A stretch of DNA of 64,000 nt from Agapanthus africanus (GCA_030015575.1 JASDDO010000018.1:229447138-229511137), one strand, 5' to 3'; positions 35,204-49,106 are shown, numbered from the stretch's first letter. Notes: a model not told the origin generated them from the sequence alone. Made by a program: numbers and translations.

Positions 35204-38200
35204 ATGTCAGGCCATAATCAAGATAATAATATGGATGTATTGACTGAACCCGCTTATTATACTGAGCAGGGGAACATTGGACCCGTTCTTTCTTATAAGA
35301 GTTATAAGACTGAACAGGGAATAGGAGAATATCTAGATTCTCTAGCCGTCCAAAAGAACATGCATGTTGATGCATCTTCTTCAGGTGTGTTAGTTATTGA
35401 AAACTGTTTCTCAGTTCACCCTACGTCCTGGGTATTAGATACCGGATCAGGATCCCACATATGTAAATTGTTACATGGGCTACGGAAAGGTAGAGAACTG
35501 GGAAAAGGTGATCATTCTGTTCAAGTAGGGAATGGTGCAAGTATTGCAGCCAAAGCAGTTGGCGAATATCACCTTGTATTACCAAGTCGTAATACACCGA
35601 TTCTGAATGAGTGCTATTATATACCGAACATGATGTGCAACATTATATCAGTTTCTTTATTAAGTAAAGAAGGATATAATTTTGTAGTACAGGATAATGT
35701 TATGAACATCTTCCAAAATCAAAAGTTGATTGCATCAGGCTCGTTACACAATGGCATATTCATTCTCAATCAAAATACAGTTCTCAATATACAAAACACA
35801 CACAAGAGGAAAAGTTCAGAAATGAACGAATCCTTCTTGTGGCATTGTAGACTTGGCCATATCAATGAGACACGGCTAGCTAAGTTACATAAGAATGGAT
35901 ATTTGAATTCATTCGAATTATCATCTTATGATACTTGCCATTCATGTCTCAAAGGAAAAATGACCAAAGCTCTGTTCAGTGGACACGGAGAAAGAGTTAC
36001 GAAACTCTTAGGACTGGTACATAGTGATGTATGCGGTCCTATGTCTACACACGCTAGGAACGTTCTTCCTACTTCATTACATTCAGTGACGATCTCTCTA
36101 GATACGGGCATGTGTTCCTATTGAAACACAAGTCAGAAGCTTTTGAGAAATTCAGAGAATATAAGCACGAAGTAGAGAACCAAACGGGCAAAAGTATTAA
36201 GATTCTTCGATCTGATCGAGGAGGTGAATACTTAAGCAATGAGTTCCTAGATTATCTAAAAGAGAATGGGATTCTCTCTCAGATTACTCCTCCTTATACA
36301 CCACAGCACAACGGTGTATCGGAATGGAGGAATCGCACCCTATTAGATATGGTGCGCTCTAAGATGAGCGAAGCTGAGTTACCTATTTCCTTCTGGGGGT
36401 ATGCACTTGAGACGGCCATATACATATTGAATCTAGTTCCATCTAAATCTGTACCTACCACACCATATAAGATATAGAGTGGGAAGAGACCATATTTTAA
36501 ACGAGTTAAGATATGGGGTTGTCCGGCCTATGTCAAAAGGCAAAATCCGGACAAACTCGAGGCACGATCAGTTCTTTGCAAATTTATGGGATATCTAAAG
36601 AATTCTCAAGGATATTTTTTCTACCACGCTGAGGAACAAAAAGTGTTTGTTGCTTAACATGCCACCTTTTTGGAAAAGGAATTTCTTGCAAAAGAAATTA
36701 GTGGCAAAGAGGTAGAGCTGGAAGAGGTTCCAGCACCACAAACTACAACTGATGATTTGTTGGAACCAGAAGATTCAGTAGTACCCGACGAACCCCAGCC
36801 TCTCCGCCGATATAGTAGGGTTTCTCGTCCACCTGAGAGATACTACGGTTTTCTCATTGATGGTGGAAGCAAGGATTGCATCATGGAAGATGATGACCCA
36901 ACTAGTTTCGAGCAGGCCATCACGAGTGGTGACTCTGTGAAATGGCTGGATGCAATGCGATCTGAGATGGAATTCATATACACCAACAAAGTATGGACTT
37001 TGGAAAATGCTCCTGAAGGGGTAAAACCCATTGGGAGCAAGTGGATCTCTAAAAAGAAATTTGGTGTAGATGGAAAAGTTGAGACTTTCAAAGCTAGACT
37101 TGTAGCAAAGGGTCTTCGTCAATGACCAGGTGTGGATTATGACGAAACCTTTTCTCCAGTGGCAATGCTTAAGTCCATCCGGATCTTACTTGCCATTGCT
37201 GCATACCATGACTACGAAATCTGGCAAATGGATGTTAAGACCGCCTTTCTAAATGGTGATTTAGAAGAGTGCGTGTACATGACTCAGCCAGAGGGCTTCG
37301 TAGATAGTGAGAGTAGCGGAAAGGTGTGCAAGCTGCTTAAATCCATTTATGGGTTAAAGCAAACATCGCGGAGTTGGAACATCTATTTTGATGTTGTAGT
37401 CAAAGAGTTTGACTTCATCAAAAATATAGATGAACCTTGTATCTATAAGAAGGTAGCAGAGAGTAAGGTTGTCTTCCTCGTATTGTACGTGGATGACATA
37501 CTCTTGATAGGAAACGATATTCCTATGCTGCAATCAGTCAGGCTCTTCTTATCACAAAGATTCTCAATGAAAGATCTAGGTGATGCCTCCTGCATGGGAA
37601 TCATGATCTATAGAGATAGATCTAAACGGATACTGGGATTGTCCCAATCCAGGTACATTGACACCATACTAAAGAGGTTTAGTATGGAAGAATCCAAGCG
37701 TGGGAACCAACCCACGATCTCTGGACTCACTCTCTCCAAAGAGATGTCTCCCAAGACTGATTTGGAGAGAGCTCGCATGCAAGGGATACCCTATGCTTCT
37801 GCAGTAGGCTCTATCATGTATGCGATGCTATGTACCAGACCCGATGTAGCATACTCACTAAGTGTAGTGAGTCGGTATCAAGCAGATCCTGGAGAGAGTC
37901 ACTGGAAAGCTGTGAAGAACATTCTCAAGTACTTACGAAGGACTAGAGACATGTTCTTGGTGTATGGTAACGGAGAACTCCGGGTGGAGTCCTTTACCGA
38001 TTCCAACTTCCAAAGTGATAAGGACGACTCTAAGTCGCACTCGGGATTTGTCTTTACCCTCAATGGAGGGGCGGTATGTTGGAAGAGTTCCAAACAGGAT
38101 ACCGTTGCAGACTTGACGATGGAGGCTGAATACATCGCTGCCAACGATGCTGCCAAAGAGGCTGTCTGGATGAAGAAGTTCATCACTGAACTTGGTGTGG

Positions 38201-38469
38201 TTCCATCCATTGAACATCCAATACCTTTGTATTGCGATAACAATGGAGCTGTGGCTTTGGCCAAGGAACCCAGGTCCCATCAGAAGTCCAGACATATTCT
38301 AAGGCGGTATCACCTGATTAGGGAGATGGTTGATCGCCGGGAGATCGAGATCAGGAGATTAGATACGAAGGACAACACTGTGGATCCACTCACGAAGGCC
38401 ATTCCCCAGATACAGTTTGAAAGATTATTCGGAATGCTAGGTATGAGATACTACAGCAGCTGGCCTTAG
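35204..38469 (+). pseudogene. pol: E pol: near-complete protease-integrase-RT-RNase H with a few breaks
   Basis: The ATG at 35204 begins MSGHNQDNNMDVLTEPAYY; the protease WVLDTGSGSHIC follows after only about 75 residues, leaving no room for gag or a CCHC knuckle. Then the integrase zinc finger (HCRLGH...CHSCLKGK), Asp of HSDVC, a 1-bp deletion near 36061, and Asp (SDRGGEY) and Glu (SEWRN) in the restored frame. TAG at 36475-36477, TAA near 36655 and TGA at 37123-37125 interrupt the linker. From 37132 to TAG 38467-38469 a 445-codon frame holds RT with MDVKTAF and YVDD intact (one residue short at GIMIYRD) and RNase H with TDSNF, EAEYIA and CDNNGA. The least damaged full-length pol here. Confidence 0.9.
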
Positions 38470-38472
38470 TGC

Positions 38473-38483
38473 AAGTGGGAGAT
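38473..38483 (+). other. E polypurine tract
   Basis: AAGTGGGAGAT immediately before TGTTAG of the 3' LTR. Confidence 0.85.
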
Positions 38484-40680
38484 TGTTAGTTATGTATATG
38501 CCCTAGAGGCCATTGTTGTACATATGATGTATATTATAATGGATGCCTGGATATATACAGAGAGGACTTCTAGCTCGTCATGATAATATGCTATTTGGTT
38601 TAACTTATCTTAACATGTTGACTTGTACTGGTTTATTGTCTTTCTCTCACATGTTGATAAAGCCCTTAGGATCTGTACTCGACCACTAGGACTATGATGA
38701 GATCATACTAGTGGGGCCACGATAGTCGATGAGTACATCCTATAACTGTTCCTAGTCTAGGGTGTATCGAGACAGGGCATCGATACACCAGAGTAGACTA
38801 GCGTATACGCATCTTGACCCATATGATGGGCGATGGATGATTCCATATCCATCGGTGTTTGACATCAGAGATGGTGGACGGGTGCTCAGTGGAGACTGGG
38901 TACACTGGACGGACTCGCCGAGAACTCCCAGATGGTGATATACCACACGTCAGATGGCAGTTCTCCGGTGACACTGGTACAAGGTAGTCTGTAGACCCGA
39001 GATCGTCATAGAGTCTTGTGTGATTCCCACTATGCTTTGATTTCCACCTTACCATGTCCAAGAGGGCGTGCAAAATGGTGGCTTTTGGGTGCAGTCCTGA
39101 ATCACATGGAGGCAATGAGCGATAGGAGGGGATTCGTCTCTCCCGGTATAGGGAGTTGATGTTGTGCTGTGTTCGATTGGCTATAACTGGAAGTTCCTGG
39201 CCAGGGCTGATATAGAGATTTACTGGTAAGTGTTACCAGTAATTTCTCGACCTGTTATGAGCCTCACATCGACACGACTTATCGGTTACTGGGGTCAGAC
39301 GTATACCACCCCTAGACTAGATATGCGACATATCAGACGAACAGACCGGACTTTACGGGAGTGTTACTGATTGGATTCACAGGAGAACGTACAGGCTAGC
39401 CTATTGATCTTCTGATCGCTCAATACCTGGGTGGCTGTTACGTTTAGCTGACCGCTTGCAGCTTGTGGGTGTTTGATATGATCATCACCTGCTACCGGCG
39501 TATTGACGATTCTTTAGAGTCCTACACAGAGGTTTCTTGGCTCTGGCGAAACGGAGTAGAGGCACATATGTGATATGTGCAGGACCGAGGATAATGCGAT
39601 ATGAGATACCGTTTTATATTCTCGCGATATTTAAATATGAACCGGATCATCGGATCAAGTGTTGATTCGATGAATCGGTACATGATATATTAGTCGATTA
39701 TATTCGATATAGCCGGATTGTCGGATCAAGAGTTGATTCGATGGTTTAATGTATAATGATATATATGATATATTGTATTACATTATCTAATATTGGCTCG
39801 CTTTATTATTTCATTTTCTCACCGGATAATACATTGATATATATACGATATATGTTAATTAAATTATTTTCTTTTGTTACAAATATATAATATATATGAG
39901 ATATATATTATAGTAACATGATATGATTAATAATGAAACATGTTTAGTGATGATTAAATGAGATTAGGGTTTGATTAGGGTTAGCTTCTTCTTGCACCAT
40001 CTAGAAGCTTTCCTTTTGTCTTGGTTAAGATATTATGGTTGATATTTATCCATGACTCATTCTTTAACCTAACCAAACCCTAGCTCTAGTTTATTCTCTA
40101 CAAGGGTTATCCTTGTCATACTAAACTATGGTTACATTATTAATTCATATATACTTTTCATTATTCATCACAAAAGGATTAACTCTTTTTCCATCATCTT
40201 CTTCTCTCATGAGCTTTGAGAAAGCTCACTAGTTATTCCTTTGGTGATGATTTCTTGTGAGAAATTGATATAAAAAGATAGCATAAATACTACTCCATCA
40301 TCCTCATCTAATCTAGCCCATTAGATTAGGGTGTTCACCTCATTAGAGTGAGATAGCTTGAGTTATAGCAACTTCGACGTAGATCATCGGAGAAACGGAA
40401 TACTACAAGCTAGCATGGATCGTTCGAATCGTGGAGCCTCTCTTGAGTCCAGGAGATCGTGGATCACGGTGAAGGGACTTCTACTCGAAGCTTATGAAGC
40501 GAAGGAGCGGACTACAAAGGTTGTAATCCCTCACACTTAGTAGTAAAGATGTTTACTTGCATGTTAAACACTAATAATCTATCAAAGATCCCGGATTTGG
40601 GTTGTTCGGCACGTCTAAAATTTTATTCGAGCATGTTTGATGCCTTATGAACCCTCACAAGTGTGCCTAGGAACCCTACA
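38484..40680 (+). repeat. E 3' LTR
   Basis: Counterpart of 20155-22286 and keeps the 65 bp missing there. Ends GAACCCTACA; gypsy LTR sequence resumes with AATGATACCATC. Confidence 0.92.
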
Positions 40681-42590
40681 AATGATACCATCTATATAAT
40701 ATAAATGCGTGTGTGAAACACACGTCCAAAGGCCCGCTAAAATCACTTGTCGTATCCCAAATACGAATCACATCATATCACCGATCTCATGGCGCTATGC
40801 CCAATATCATCGACTCATCTCCAAATATCATCCAGTATCCTCTTCACCTAAGTATAACCATAACAAATAAGCATGTGTGTGCGTGTGGGTGTAAACCTAT
40901 TCTAGGGTTCGCAACTAGGTACTATACTATTTTACTTCTATGCCCTAATCTAATCATAGCACACCTAATCTCATCTCAACTATCCACGACACACTATAAG
41001 CTATCATAAATAGTACATATATACTATACTAAACATCGAACTGCGGGGGTGCTATACGCCATCCATCCGATTTCCCCCGTAGATATAATCTACTCACCTT
41101 GTATCCTGCATGTCGGTGTCGATGTTGCCATCATCATCTTCATCGCCTCGGATCACCGTGGGGGTACCTACATATCACACGTATCGCTTCGCATTAAAAC
41201 CAAATGTAAATCAAAATGACATACGAAAGCCAACACGATACTCTTAAAGGCTTATAGGTTAGAACCTATAGACTACGCTTCAAAACCATCGAACAATCCT
41301 CGATATCGTCGTACAAACGCCAAGTAATCGAGGTAAAATGTGAATATACAAATCCAGAATTCAAAATACGAAAAACGAAACACGAATCCAAAACAGCATC
41401 TCAGGAAAAAGGTTCTAGATTTCACCCTAGGTCAAATCAGACAATTTAGCACATGCCAGGGGTCTAATCTACAGGATATGGAGCTACAGACCAAACACGA
41501 GCCTATTTGGACCAGGTCTGGCCGCAATTTACGGTCAGAAAGACTTTATTTGCGACCTGAATTGGGAGATAGGGTCTGGGGTTTTGGAGTTAGCTTCGTG
41601 GGTGCCTGCACATCTCTCTGTGTTTGCAAAATAATTTTCAGAGTCTCGGGGTGATAGCAGATTCCAATTTCCCTACACAATTCTCACAATTTTCCGTATC
41701 TACAGAATTTAAAGTTCGCAATCTGGGGTTTGTCTAAGGTTTTAATCCAAAATAGCATCACTACAGGGGTTGTATTCCCTAATTACACCTCAATTCACCT
41801 TTGAAATCAATTCAAACCCTAAACCCTAACTTGGAATTTCCAAAGTTCACCAAAACCACACAATATCGGTTCTAAACTAACATGGATGCTAAGGGAATGG
41901 AAATTCTACCTTAAAGATGGAAAGATTACCTCATTTGGGACCCAAGAATCCCCTGCAACACCAAAATGTGATTTTTCTTGGTCCATTGGGTTGCTTGAGA
42001 ACTTGTGCACCTTTTTTGTGAAGTAGGAAGGGACTTTTGATGGATTTTTAGTGATGAAGTGGGAGTTTGAAGATTGGGAGGGATGAGGTGCTGCCATGAA
42101 CTGAAGAGAGAGAGGTTAGGGATGAAAATGGTGAATGAAACAAAGCAAAGGCCAAGGTTTGACTCCCCCTCACCTCACTTTCTCTCTCACCCATACCTTA
42201 CACTATGCACCATTGTTTAATATTCTCATTTCTTTTCTTTTATCTTCTTATTCCTTTAAAAATTGAATAGGAAACCCAACTGAAACCATGGTAGAAAATG
42301 CAACACAAGTGTGAAATGATATGGTGCAAGTTTTGCACAAAACCCGTTTAAAATCCGATTAGCGATTTTTAATCGCGATTAGCACAATATTAGAGTCAAA
42401 TTAATCATAAAAACTTAAAATTTGCATAACTCACATAAAACACCCTCTTTTTTGTAATTTCTATAATTTTCCAAATTTTTCCCCATTTATCGGTATTTAA
42501 TTATACCGAAATATTAAAATATTCATTAAAAATAATATTAAATTATAAAAATTCCCAAAAATAATATTTTATTTTTTTTGAAATGTTACA
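40681..42590 (-). repeat. G 3' LTR, proximal part (right of E)
   Basis: Homologous to 54706-56601. Own start TGTAACATTTC at 42590. Contains a 70-bp exon-like block (41098-41167) and an upstream GAG|GTAATC donor-like site (41929/41930). The short run near 41816 resembling telomere repeat is part of the LTR. Confidence 0.88.
41098..41167 (-). other. 70-bp exon-like block in G 3' LTR
   Basis: Read on the minus strand: preceded by ATATGTAG, starts GTACCCC, ends ACAAG, followed by GTGAGTAG. The same length and edges occur in three other LTR copies here, and 71 bp in a fifth. Confidence 0.6.
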
Positions 42591-42602
42591 ATCTTCCCCC
42601 TT
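42591..42602 (-). other. G polypurine tract
   Basis: Minus strand AAGGGGGAAGAT directly before TGTAACA of the LTR; the same layout as in H (57881-57893). Confidence 0.8.
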
Positions 42603-45192
42603 AAAGAAATTTGGTCCCCGAATTAAAATTTAAACCCCCAAATTCTTAAAACATTTCAATAAAAAATCTAAGTCGTCGGGGCTCCGAAATCATCAATACA
42701 TAAAAACGCATCATAGCGCAATGCATGCGCATGAGAAATGAGCAGATAACTCAAAAACAAAACTCCATCAAGCATCCCGCAATCATCAGAGTCATGGTAA
42801 AGACACAAATGTCAAATCCAATTTAAAACCAATATGATATAAATCCGAACTATACATGTAAATATCAAGTCTATACATGTAAATAGCTGAAGTAAATGCA
42901 TACCAAATCTCTTTAAGTCGCTGTGCGATGCGCATAACACTGCACAGTGGCGGACGTCTATTATAATAAAATAACCACATACGTATATATCCTTTGTTTA
43001 ATATGTACGTTCCGCCGTTTTGAAAACAATTTAGAAGAGTTTTCTTGTTTTAAACGTTTCGTGTCATATCGAACACGTAGGTAAATACTGATACTATAAC
43101 TCTCTTTTTGGAAATCCTTTCGATAACTAACAATGCAAGAAAAGTATATCCAGGCACTGTCCTCTGACTAGTCCTGCTCAGTACGAAAACAAATAGCAAA
43201 TATCATAAAAACGTACTGGTCCATAAGGAATAAATCCCAAAAATCTGCATATAAATGATACGTGCGTCTGGTGCGCACAGAAATCAAAATCCATATATGT
43301 GCCATACATGGGCACAAAAACATCATCTAGGTGCAACGGGCGTGCACGAACCATCTGCCATAGGCAACGCGTGTGCCTGACAGCAAAATCAGGTACATCT
43401 GACATGCACGAAAAAATCTTGATTTAGCGCATCTGGTGTGCACCAAAATCATATCTCAAAACAGGCGCTCAACACGCGCGAAAATCCAAATCAAATGCAC
43501 GGAGTGCAAGAAATCAACATCAATATCAGAATCAAAATCGACGGTATAGTATACGGCTCAATCCAAATCAGGTATACCGCGGTGTATAAGCTCACAACCA
43601 TGTGCATCAGCGTGCACAAATAAAATCAAAACACTAAAAGTGCATGAAAACTATACTGGAAGCATAAATCAATTCACCAGCATAAAATAGGCATGAAATC
43701 ACAATCGATAACTCAAACGTAATAACTATGCTCAAAATATAAATACCCAGTAGGTGCAACCATGGTGCACGAAAACAAATATCATGGAGCTCAGCCATCA
43801 AGACTAAATCATGCGAATAGATCACCTAAAATACCGAAATCCAAGGTGACGGATACGTGATAATCGAATCGCAAAATCACAAATCATAAATACCGCCGTC
43901 GGTATATCCTCCTTCAAAGTCAAGAAGGTGTCGGTGCATCCAATGCTAGCAGCGCAAGATATCTACTTGCCTCCTGTTCATGGTCTGGCGTCCTCTGTCT
44001 CTGGGTCCTTATCTCCTCTGTGGATTACCAATCTCGCAAATTATTAGTTCATCGGCCCTGTCAGGTGTGTTAACGGGGACGATTCCGTTCTGGTACTTCT
44101 CTGGTCATCTGCGTCCTCAGCACAGCATATTCCTCGGAAACTGGTCGCATCCCAACGCCTCTAAATGCGTATCGTATCTCTGATGTCAGCGGAGTGGAGC
44201 GTCATCTCGTCGAAATCTCGTGCGAACCCTTTACTCCACTTTGTTCCAATGTCGACTGATTCGGACTCTTCTTCTCGTGACTGCATGGACAGCTCTCCAA
44301 CAGCTATACTCGTATCTGGAGTCTCCCAAGTAGTGTATCCCATCACATGATATCCGAAAGATGTCGAACCATCCGATCGATTTGTCAAAACCCCATAATC
44401 CCCCAAGAGCTCAATATCTTGGGCACAGTTTAATAGTATCGAGTACATAACACAGCGTCGGCGGTCCAGCCGTAGAAGGGCAAACCCAAGCTCACTAATG
44501 GCGCCACAGAACTGCCGTAAACCCTAAGGTTCAAAGGCTTTCACACGGTCATTATGTCGAGTTAGGGATTCATTCTTCTAGAGGGTCCATAGAATCGCTT
44601 GCATGTCTTTCCGAATACTTTAAACTTGGAATCGGGTTCCTAACATTCGATCGTCTCTATCGACTCTCAACGTACCTGCGTGAAGTCGTTTCTAGCTGGA
44701 ATCAATCTATCTGATGACCTCGCATCGGGGTAAGCGAACGAACCACATGTCCTAGTCCTCCATCCTTTGGTGACTAGCGACTTTCCATCATATCTCTAAG
44801 TATATACTTATGCTGCAGTAGCTCCAACATCTGGGCGATATCTTGTCATTTGCAGCAGCCACTGGCTCATTCCTATGTACGCTGAACAGCACCTCAATCA
44901 TCATGAATAAGCTATATATCAATGGTCATCACATTCTGGCTGGCCTCTAGCAGTAGCCTGATCCTCTGGTGCCGATCAGCACATCCGGAAAATCTCATAA
45001 CAGCGATCTGTCAAACGCTCATGGCGCAAAAACACAATAAAACAACGCCTCTATACACAATCGTACGTCTCTGGAATCACGCCCTGGTCAGTCCTCGCCC
45101 GTGACGAGCTCATGCTGACACAACTCTAGCCGTAGCTCCCTCTGCCCGTGTAATCGTGGCAGCAAAATCATAACCAACATCGATGAGGATAG
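42603..45192 (-). other. G internal domain, main non-coding part
   Basis: No recognisable gag or pol. Contents on the minus strand: a segment homologous to the copia leaders (44458-44640); a short frame with WSKGFARDFDEMTLHSADIR (about 44170-44300) that also occurs in H; a degenerate tandem array rich in GTGCAC (about 43240-43800); then about 550 bp to the polypurine tract. A decayed gag start near 45100 (MSSSRARTDQGVIPET) is conceivable but not supported by any domain motif. Confidence 0.65.
43240..43800 (-). repeat. GTGCAC tandem array in G
   Basis: Degenerate units of about 30-35 bp, each with GTGCACACCAGATGCAC-like cores. The same array lies in H at 56840-57225. Confidence 0.6.
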
Positions 45193-48100
45193 TGTAGGGT
45201 TCCTAGGCACACTCATGAGGTTCCATAAGGCATCAACCATGCCAAAATCAAATTTTTATATGTGTCGAACAACCCTATGCAAGATCGTATACTAGAGGTA
45301 AGGCGAAACTAAAAGCAAGCAAACTACTTTGCTACTAAGTGAAAGGGATTACAACCTTTGTAGATCCGGTCCTTCACTTCTAAAGCTCCGTGTTGACGTC
45401 CCTTCGCTGCGATCATCGGGATCCCTGACCCTAGCGTTGGTTTCTTCGGAGAAATGAGCGGGCTAGGTCGTTGACTTCGAGGCCGAAGATGATCTACGTC
45501 GGGGAGACTCAAGCTCAAGCTCCATCTTCACTTGGTCATGAACTTTGTGAAGAGAACACCCTATACTACATGGCAAGTGGTAGAGGATGAAGAAATAGGA
45601 AGTGGGTTCACTTTGGATTTGGATTTCTCACTTTTTTCTTTACTTAAAAATTTTCTAGCAAGGTTTTTCTTCACTTGAAGAAGATGAAGAAGAAGAAAAG
45701 AATATGAATAATAGAATAACCAAAATGAATAATCAAGTGAAATCTATCATGATGCAACCATGGGTGAGTTAACCATTGTAGAGACTAAACTAGAGTTTAT
45801 GTTAATGGTTAGGTTAGCAAAAATCTCATGCAAAACAAAAATAGTGGACTTTGTCAAAGATGCTTGAAAGCTTCATGAAGCTTCAAGCACAAAACAAAGA
45901 AATCCACCATTTTGTATTTGCCAAAATAAATAAAACCCTAACCATTAACCTAAACATGGTGTAAGTTATACACACACCCAAGTTTGCATGTATCATCAAT
46001 CATGATACAAACTAGTGCACAAACATATATCATATATACAACTTGTGCACATCAAGTGAGAAAATCAATCTTAAGTGAACCAATACTAGTTAATGTAAAG
46101 TAATATATCAAATATATAATTATACATTAAATCATTAAATCAACATTTGATTTAACGATCCGGTCATATTGCATATAACCGACTAATATCAATAGTAATA
46201 ACTTATCAAATCAACACTTGATCCGATAACCCGGCTATATCGCATACAACCGATCAATGTCACAAATCGCGTGAATAGAATACAGTATCACATACTGGTA
46301 TTATTCTCGGTCCCGCACATATCTCATATGCGCTCCTATCTTGTTTCGCTTGAGCCAGGAAACCCCTGTGTAGGACTCTAAAGACTCGTCAATACGCCGG
46401 CAGTAGGTGATGATCATATCAAACACCCACAAGCCGCAAGCGGTCTGCTAAACGTAACGGCACCCGGGTATTGAGCGATCAGAAGATCAACGAGCAAGCC
46501 TGCTCACACTCCTGTGAATCCAACCAGTAACACTTACCGCACAGTCCGGTCTGTTCGTCTGATATGTCGCATATCTCGCCTAGGGGTGGTAAACGTCAGA
46601 CCCCAGTAGCTTGATAAGTCATGCCGATGTAAGGTTCATAACAAGCATGAAACTACTGATAACACTTACCAGTAAATCAGTGCAACCCTGGCCAGAGATT
46701 TCCAGTTATAGCCAGTCGAGCATAGCGCAACATCAACCCCCAATACCGGGAGAGACGAATCCCCTCCTATCGCTCATTGCCTCCATGTGAATCGGGACTG
46801 TACTGTAACATTTTAAAAATAATTAAATAAATAAAAAAAAAATTAAGTGAATTTTAGGATTTTCGGTAAAGTAAAATGTATTTTTCGTAAAACTAAACCG
46901 TAATTATTTTTCACTATAAATTTAAAAATATCTATTTTAATTATGTTATTACTAGTAAATTGTGTTTATTTAGCCACTTATAAATTTTTAGTTCAATTAA
47001 ATATTTTTCCTAAATTAAATATTTTAAATATTAACATAAACTTTATTTTTTACACTAAATTAGTGTAAATTACAAATTTGAATGGTTTTAATTCGTAAAA
47101 ATGAGCCATGGTATATTAGAATCAAGTGTGTAATATGCAAAATATTTTCCAAAATCTCTCCATGGTTCTAGAAATTTTTAGGAAAAGGGTTAAATTGAAA
47201 AAGTTAGATAATAAAGGGTTTAAATGAAAAAAAATGCATTATTTATGAACTTTCTACACAATACCACACATTTTTTCTCTCTCTCCACCCTCCTCCCTCT
47301 CCATGGCCGGCCTCCCCTCCATGGGTAGCCCAAAAATTTTTCCCCCATCATTTTTGCATTAAAAATCATCAAAATTCATCAAAAAATCCAAAAAATAAAT
47401 CTCAAAAATCAACATTCAACCTCTACCATTTTCCTTTGACCTATTTAGCATGGATTTTGGAGATGGAAAGCATGCATTTTGGAGGCTTATTTCATGTTTG
47501 GGTTTCATATTTTGGAGGTATAAATTTCCTTCTTTTGATTTATTGTTATTAGATGTTCATTTAAGCATAATTAGATTTAATATATTAATTCTATTTGCTA
47601 CTTTTAAAATTCAAGTTAGGGTTTGAAAAATCAAGTTGTGATTTTTATTAATTAAATAAGGTTATAATAGCTAGTTTAAAATTTTTAAAGTGGAAAAATC
47701 TTGCATGGTTGTTGTATAATAATTTGTTTATCCAAAATTGATTTAATTAAGCTATTTAGCTAACTAGGTTTTTATAAAATGTGTTTGTGGGTAATATAAA
47801 ATTCTAATTAAGGTTGCTATCATTAGATTGTAGTTTTAGTGAGAATATTAGCATGTTAATGGAAAGAAAAACTTAGTTTGATCACTAGTTTCTTTTGATG
47901 ATTGGAAAAATACTAATAAAATGCTATTTTTGTAAACTAGATTTTGGAAATTCCTAAATAAATGAGATTAAAAATATAATTTATGGTTTCATTATATCAT
48001 TATCATCATGAATTGTAGTTTAAAACATTAATCCATGTAAAATCAAGTTTTGTTGTGGAATTGTGGTATTTTGCTTGAAAGATGTTAAAAATTACTAAAG

Positions 48101-48517
48101 GTTGCAAACTAGAAATTTCAAATTAATACAAATTTGTGTAATAAAAATATAGTAATGGTTTGTATAGTCTAGTTATGCTATTTAATGAGTTTTATGACAA
48201 TTGGTTTCATTTAAATGTCATGTTTTGAAGAAAAACGGTAAATTGGCATTTTCGGGTTTTACGAAATCGGGCGATTTGATGGATTTTAGGGTTTCGATGG
48301 ATTTAATCATGTTTTATAATATAAGTAATGAGTTTTAAAACTACGAGTTATTTGTTGATGTTTATCTCGATCCATCGGAGTCTGTACGCGGATATCGAGC
48401 AATATTTGGTTCTTTTGCGTGGACGGGACATAGGTTTTAACCTATGCTTGTTCCTTGCGTCGTTTTGGCTTTTGTATGTGATTCAGTTTACGATACTATT
48501 TATATGTTTGCGTTTAG

Positions 48518-48587
48518 GTACCCTTCACATGGACTGTGGGCGATGAAGAGGATGATGGCGACACCGTCTTCGGCAGACATAGACCAG
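48518..48587 (+). other. 70-bp exon-like block in K
   Basis: U-rich stretch and TTTAG before, starts GTACCC, ends GACCAG, followed by consensus donor GTGAGTAG. Frame 1 would read GDEEDDGDT, resembling GDEDDDGN in G. Confidence 0.6.
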
Positions 48588-49106
48588 GTGAGTAGATGCA
48601 TATCTACGGGGGGAAGTCGGGTGGATGGCATTTAGCACCCCCGCAACGTAGAATAGGAATAGTACTTATTGACATTAGGAAACCAGATGTGACCCTAGAT
48701 TCTTAATGAGTAGGACCCTAGTAATGACCCTAGGCTGGACCAGACTGATTTAGGAAGACCATACCAGAGGATGAATACCCTGGAAGAGGTTCGTAGGTTT
48801 CAGGTAGAAACACACGCACGCACACACTGAAACTCGACATGGTGTATACGGGTATATGTATATATATATAGGACTAGGTATAGGTATATATATAGATATA
48901 TACAACACGTATGTGGGATACATTGATACACGGGAATGAAACAGGATAACTAGGCTTGATGCCGTGATTCTTGACTATACAGTCGTATTAAAGTGTTAGC
49001 GGATCATTAGAGAATGAGATAATGAACAGGTATACCTAAATTATAATGGGTAGTGATGATATTGAGGTACATGGGACTCTAAAATAGAACCCGAACTGTA
49101 ACTTGT

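Larger units (their letters stand above)
20155..40680 (+). mobile_element. Ty1/copia element E, interrupted by D
   Basis: 5' LTR 20155-22286, mutated PBS 22288-22299, then D inserted after TAGCTAGAGC, leader 32715-35203, pol 35204-38469, polypurine tract 38473-38483, 3' LTR 38484-40680. Inserted in the 3' LTR of G; the empty site is visible in the other G LTR near 54702-54710 (ACAAAACAATACCATC). Its left junction carries an inverted piece of its own leader. LTRs differ more than those of D, consistent with D being the later insertion. Confidence 0.92.

Noticed and set aside
41816..41832. Plant telomere-like AAACCCTAAACCCTAAC
   Set aside because: Only about two units, and the same bases occur in the other G LTR (55837-55850); part of the LTR rather than an interstitial telomere.
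44161..44448. 95-codon minus-strand ORF with WSKGFARDFDEMTLHSADIR as a gene
   Set aside because: Shared with H, but most codon differences are non-synonymous and no domain is recognised; kept as part of the G internal domain.
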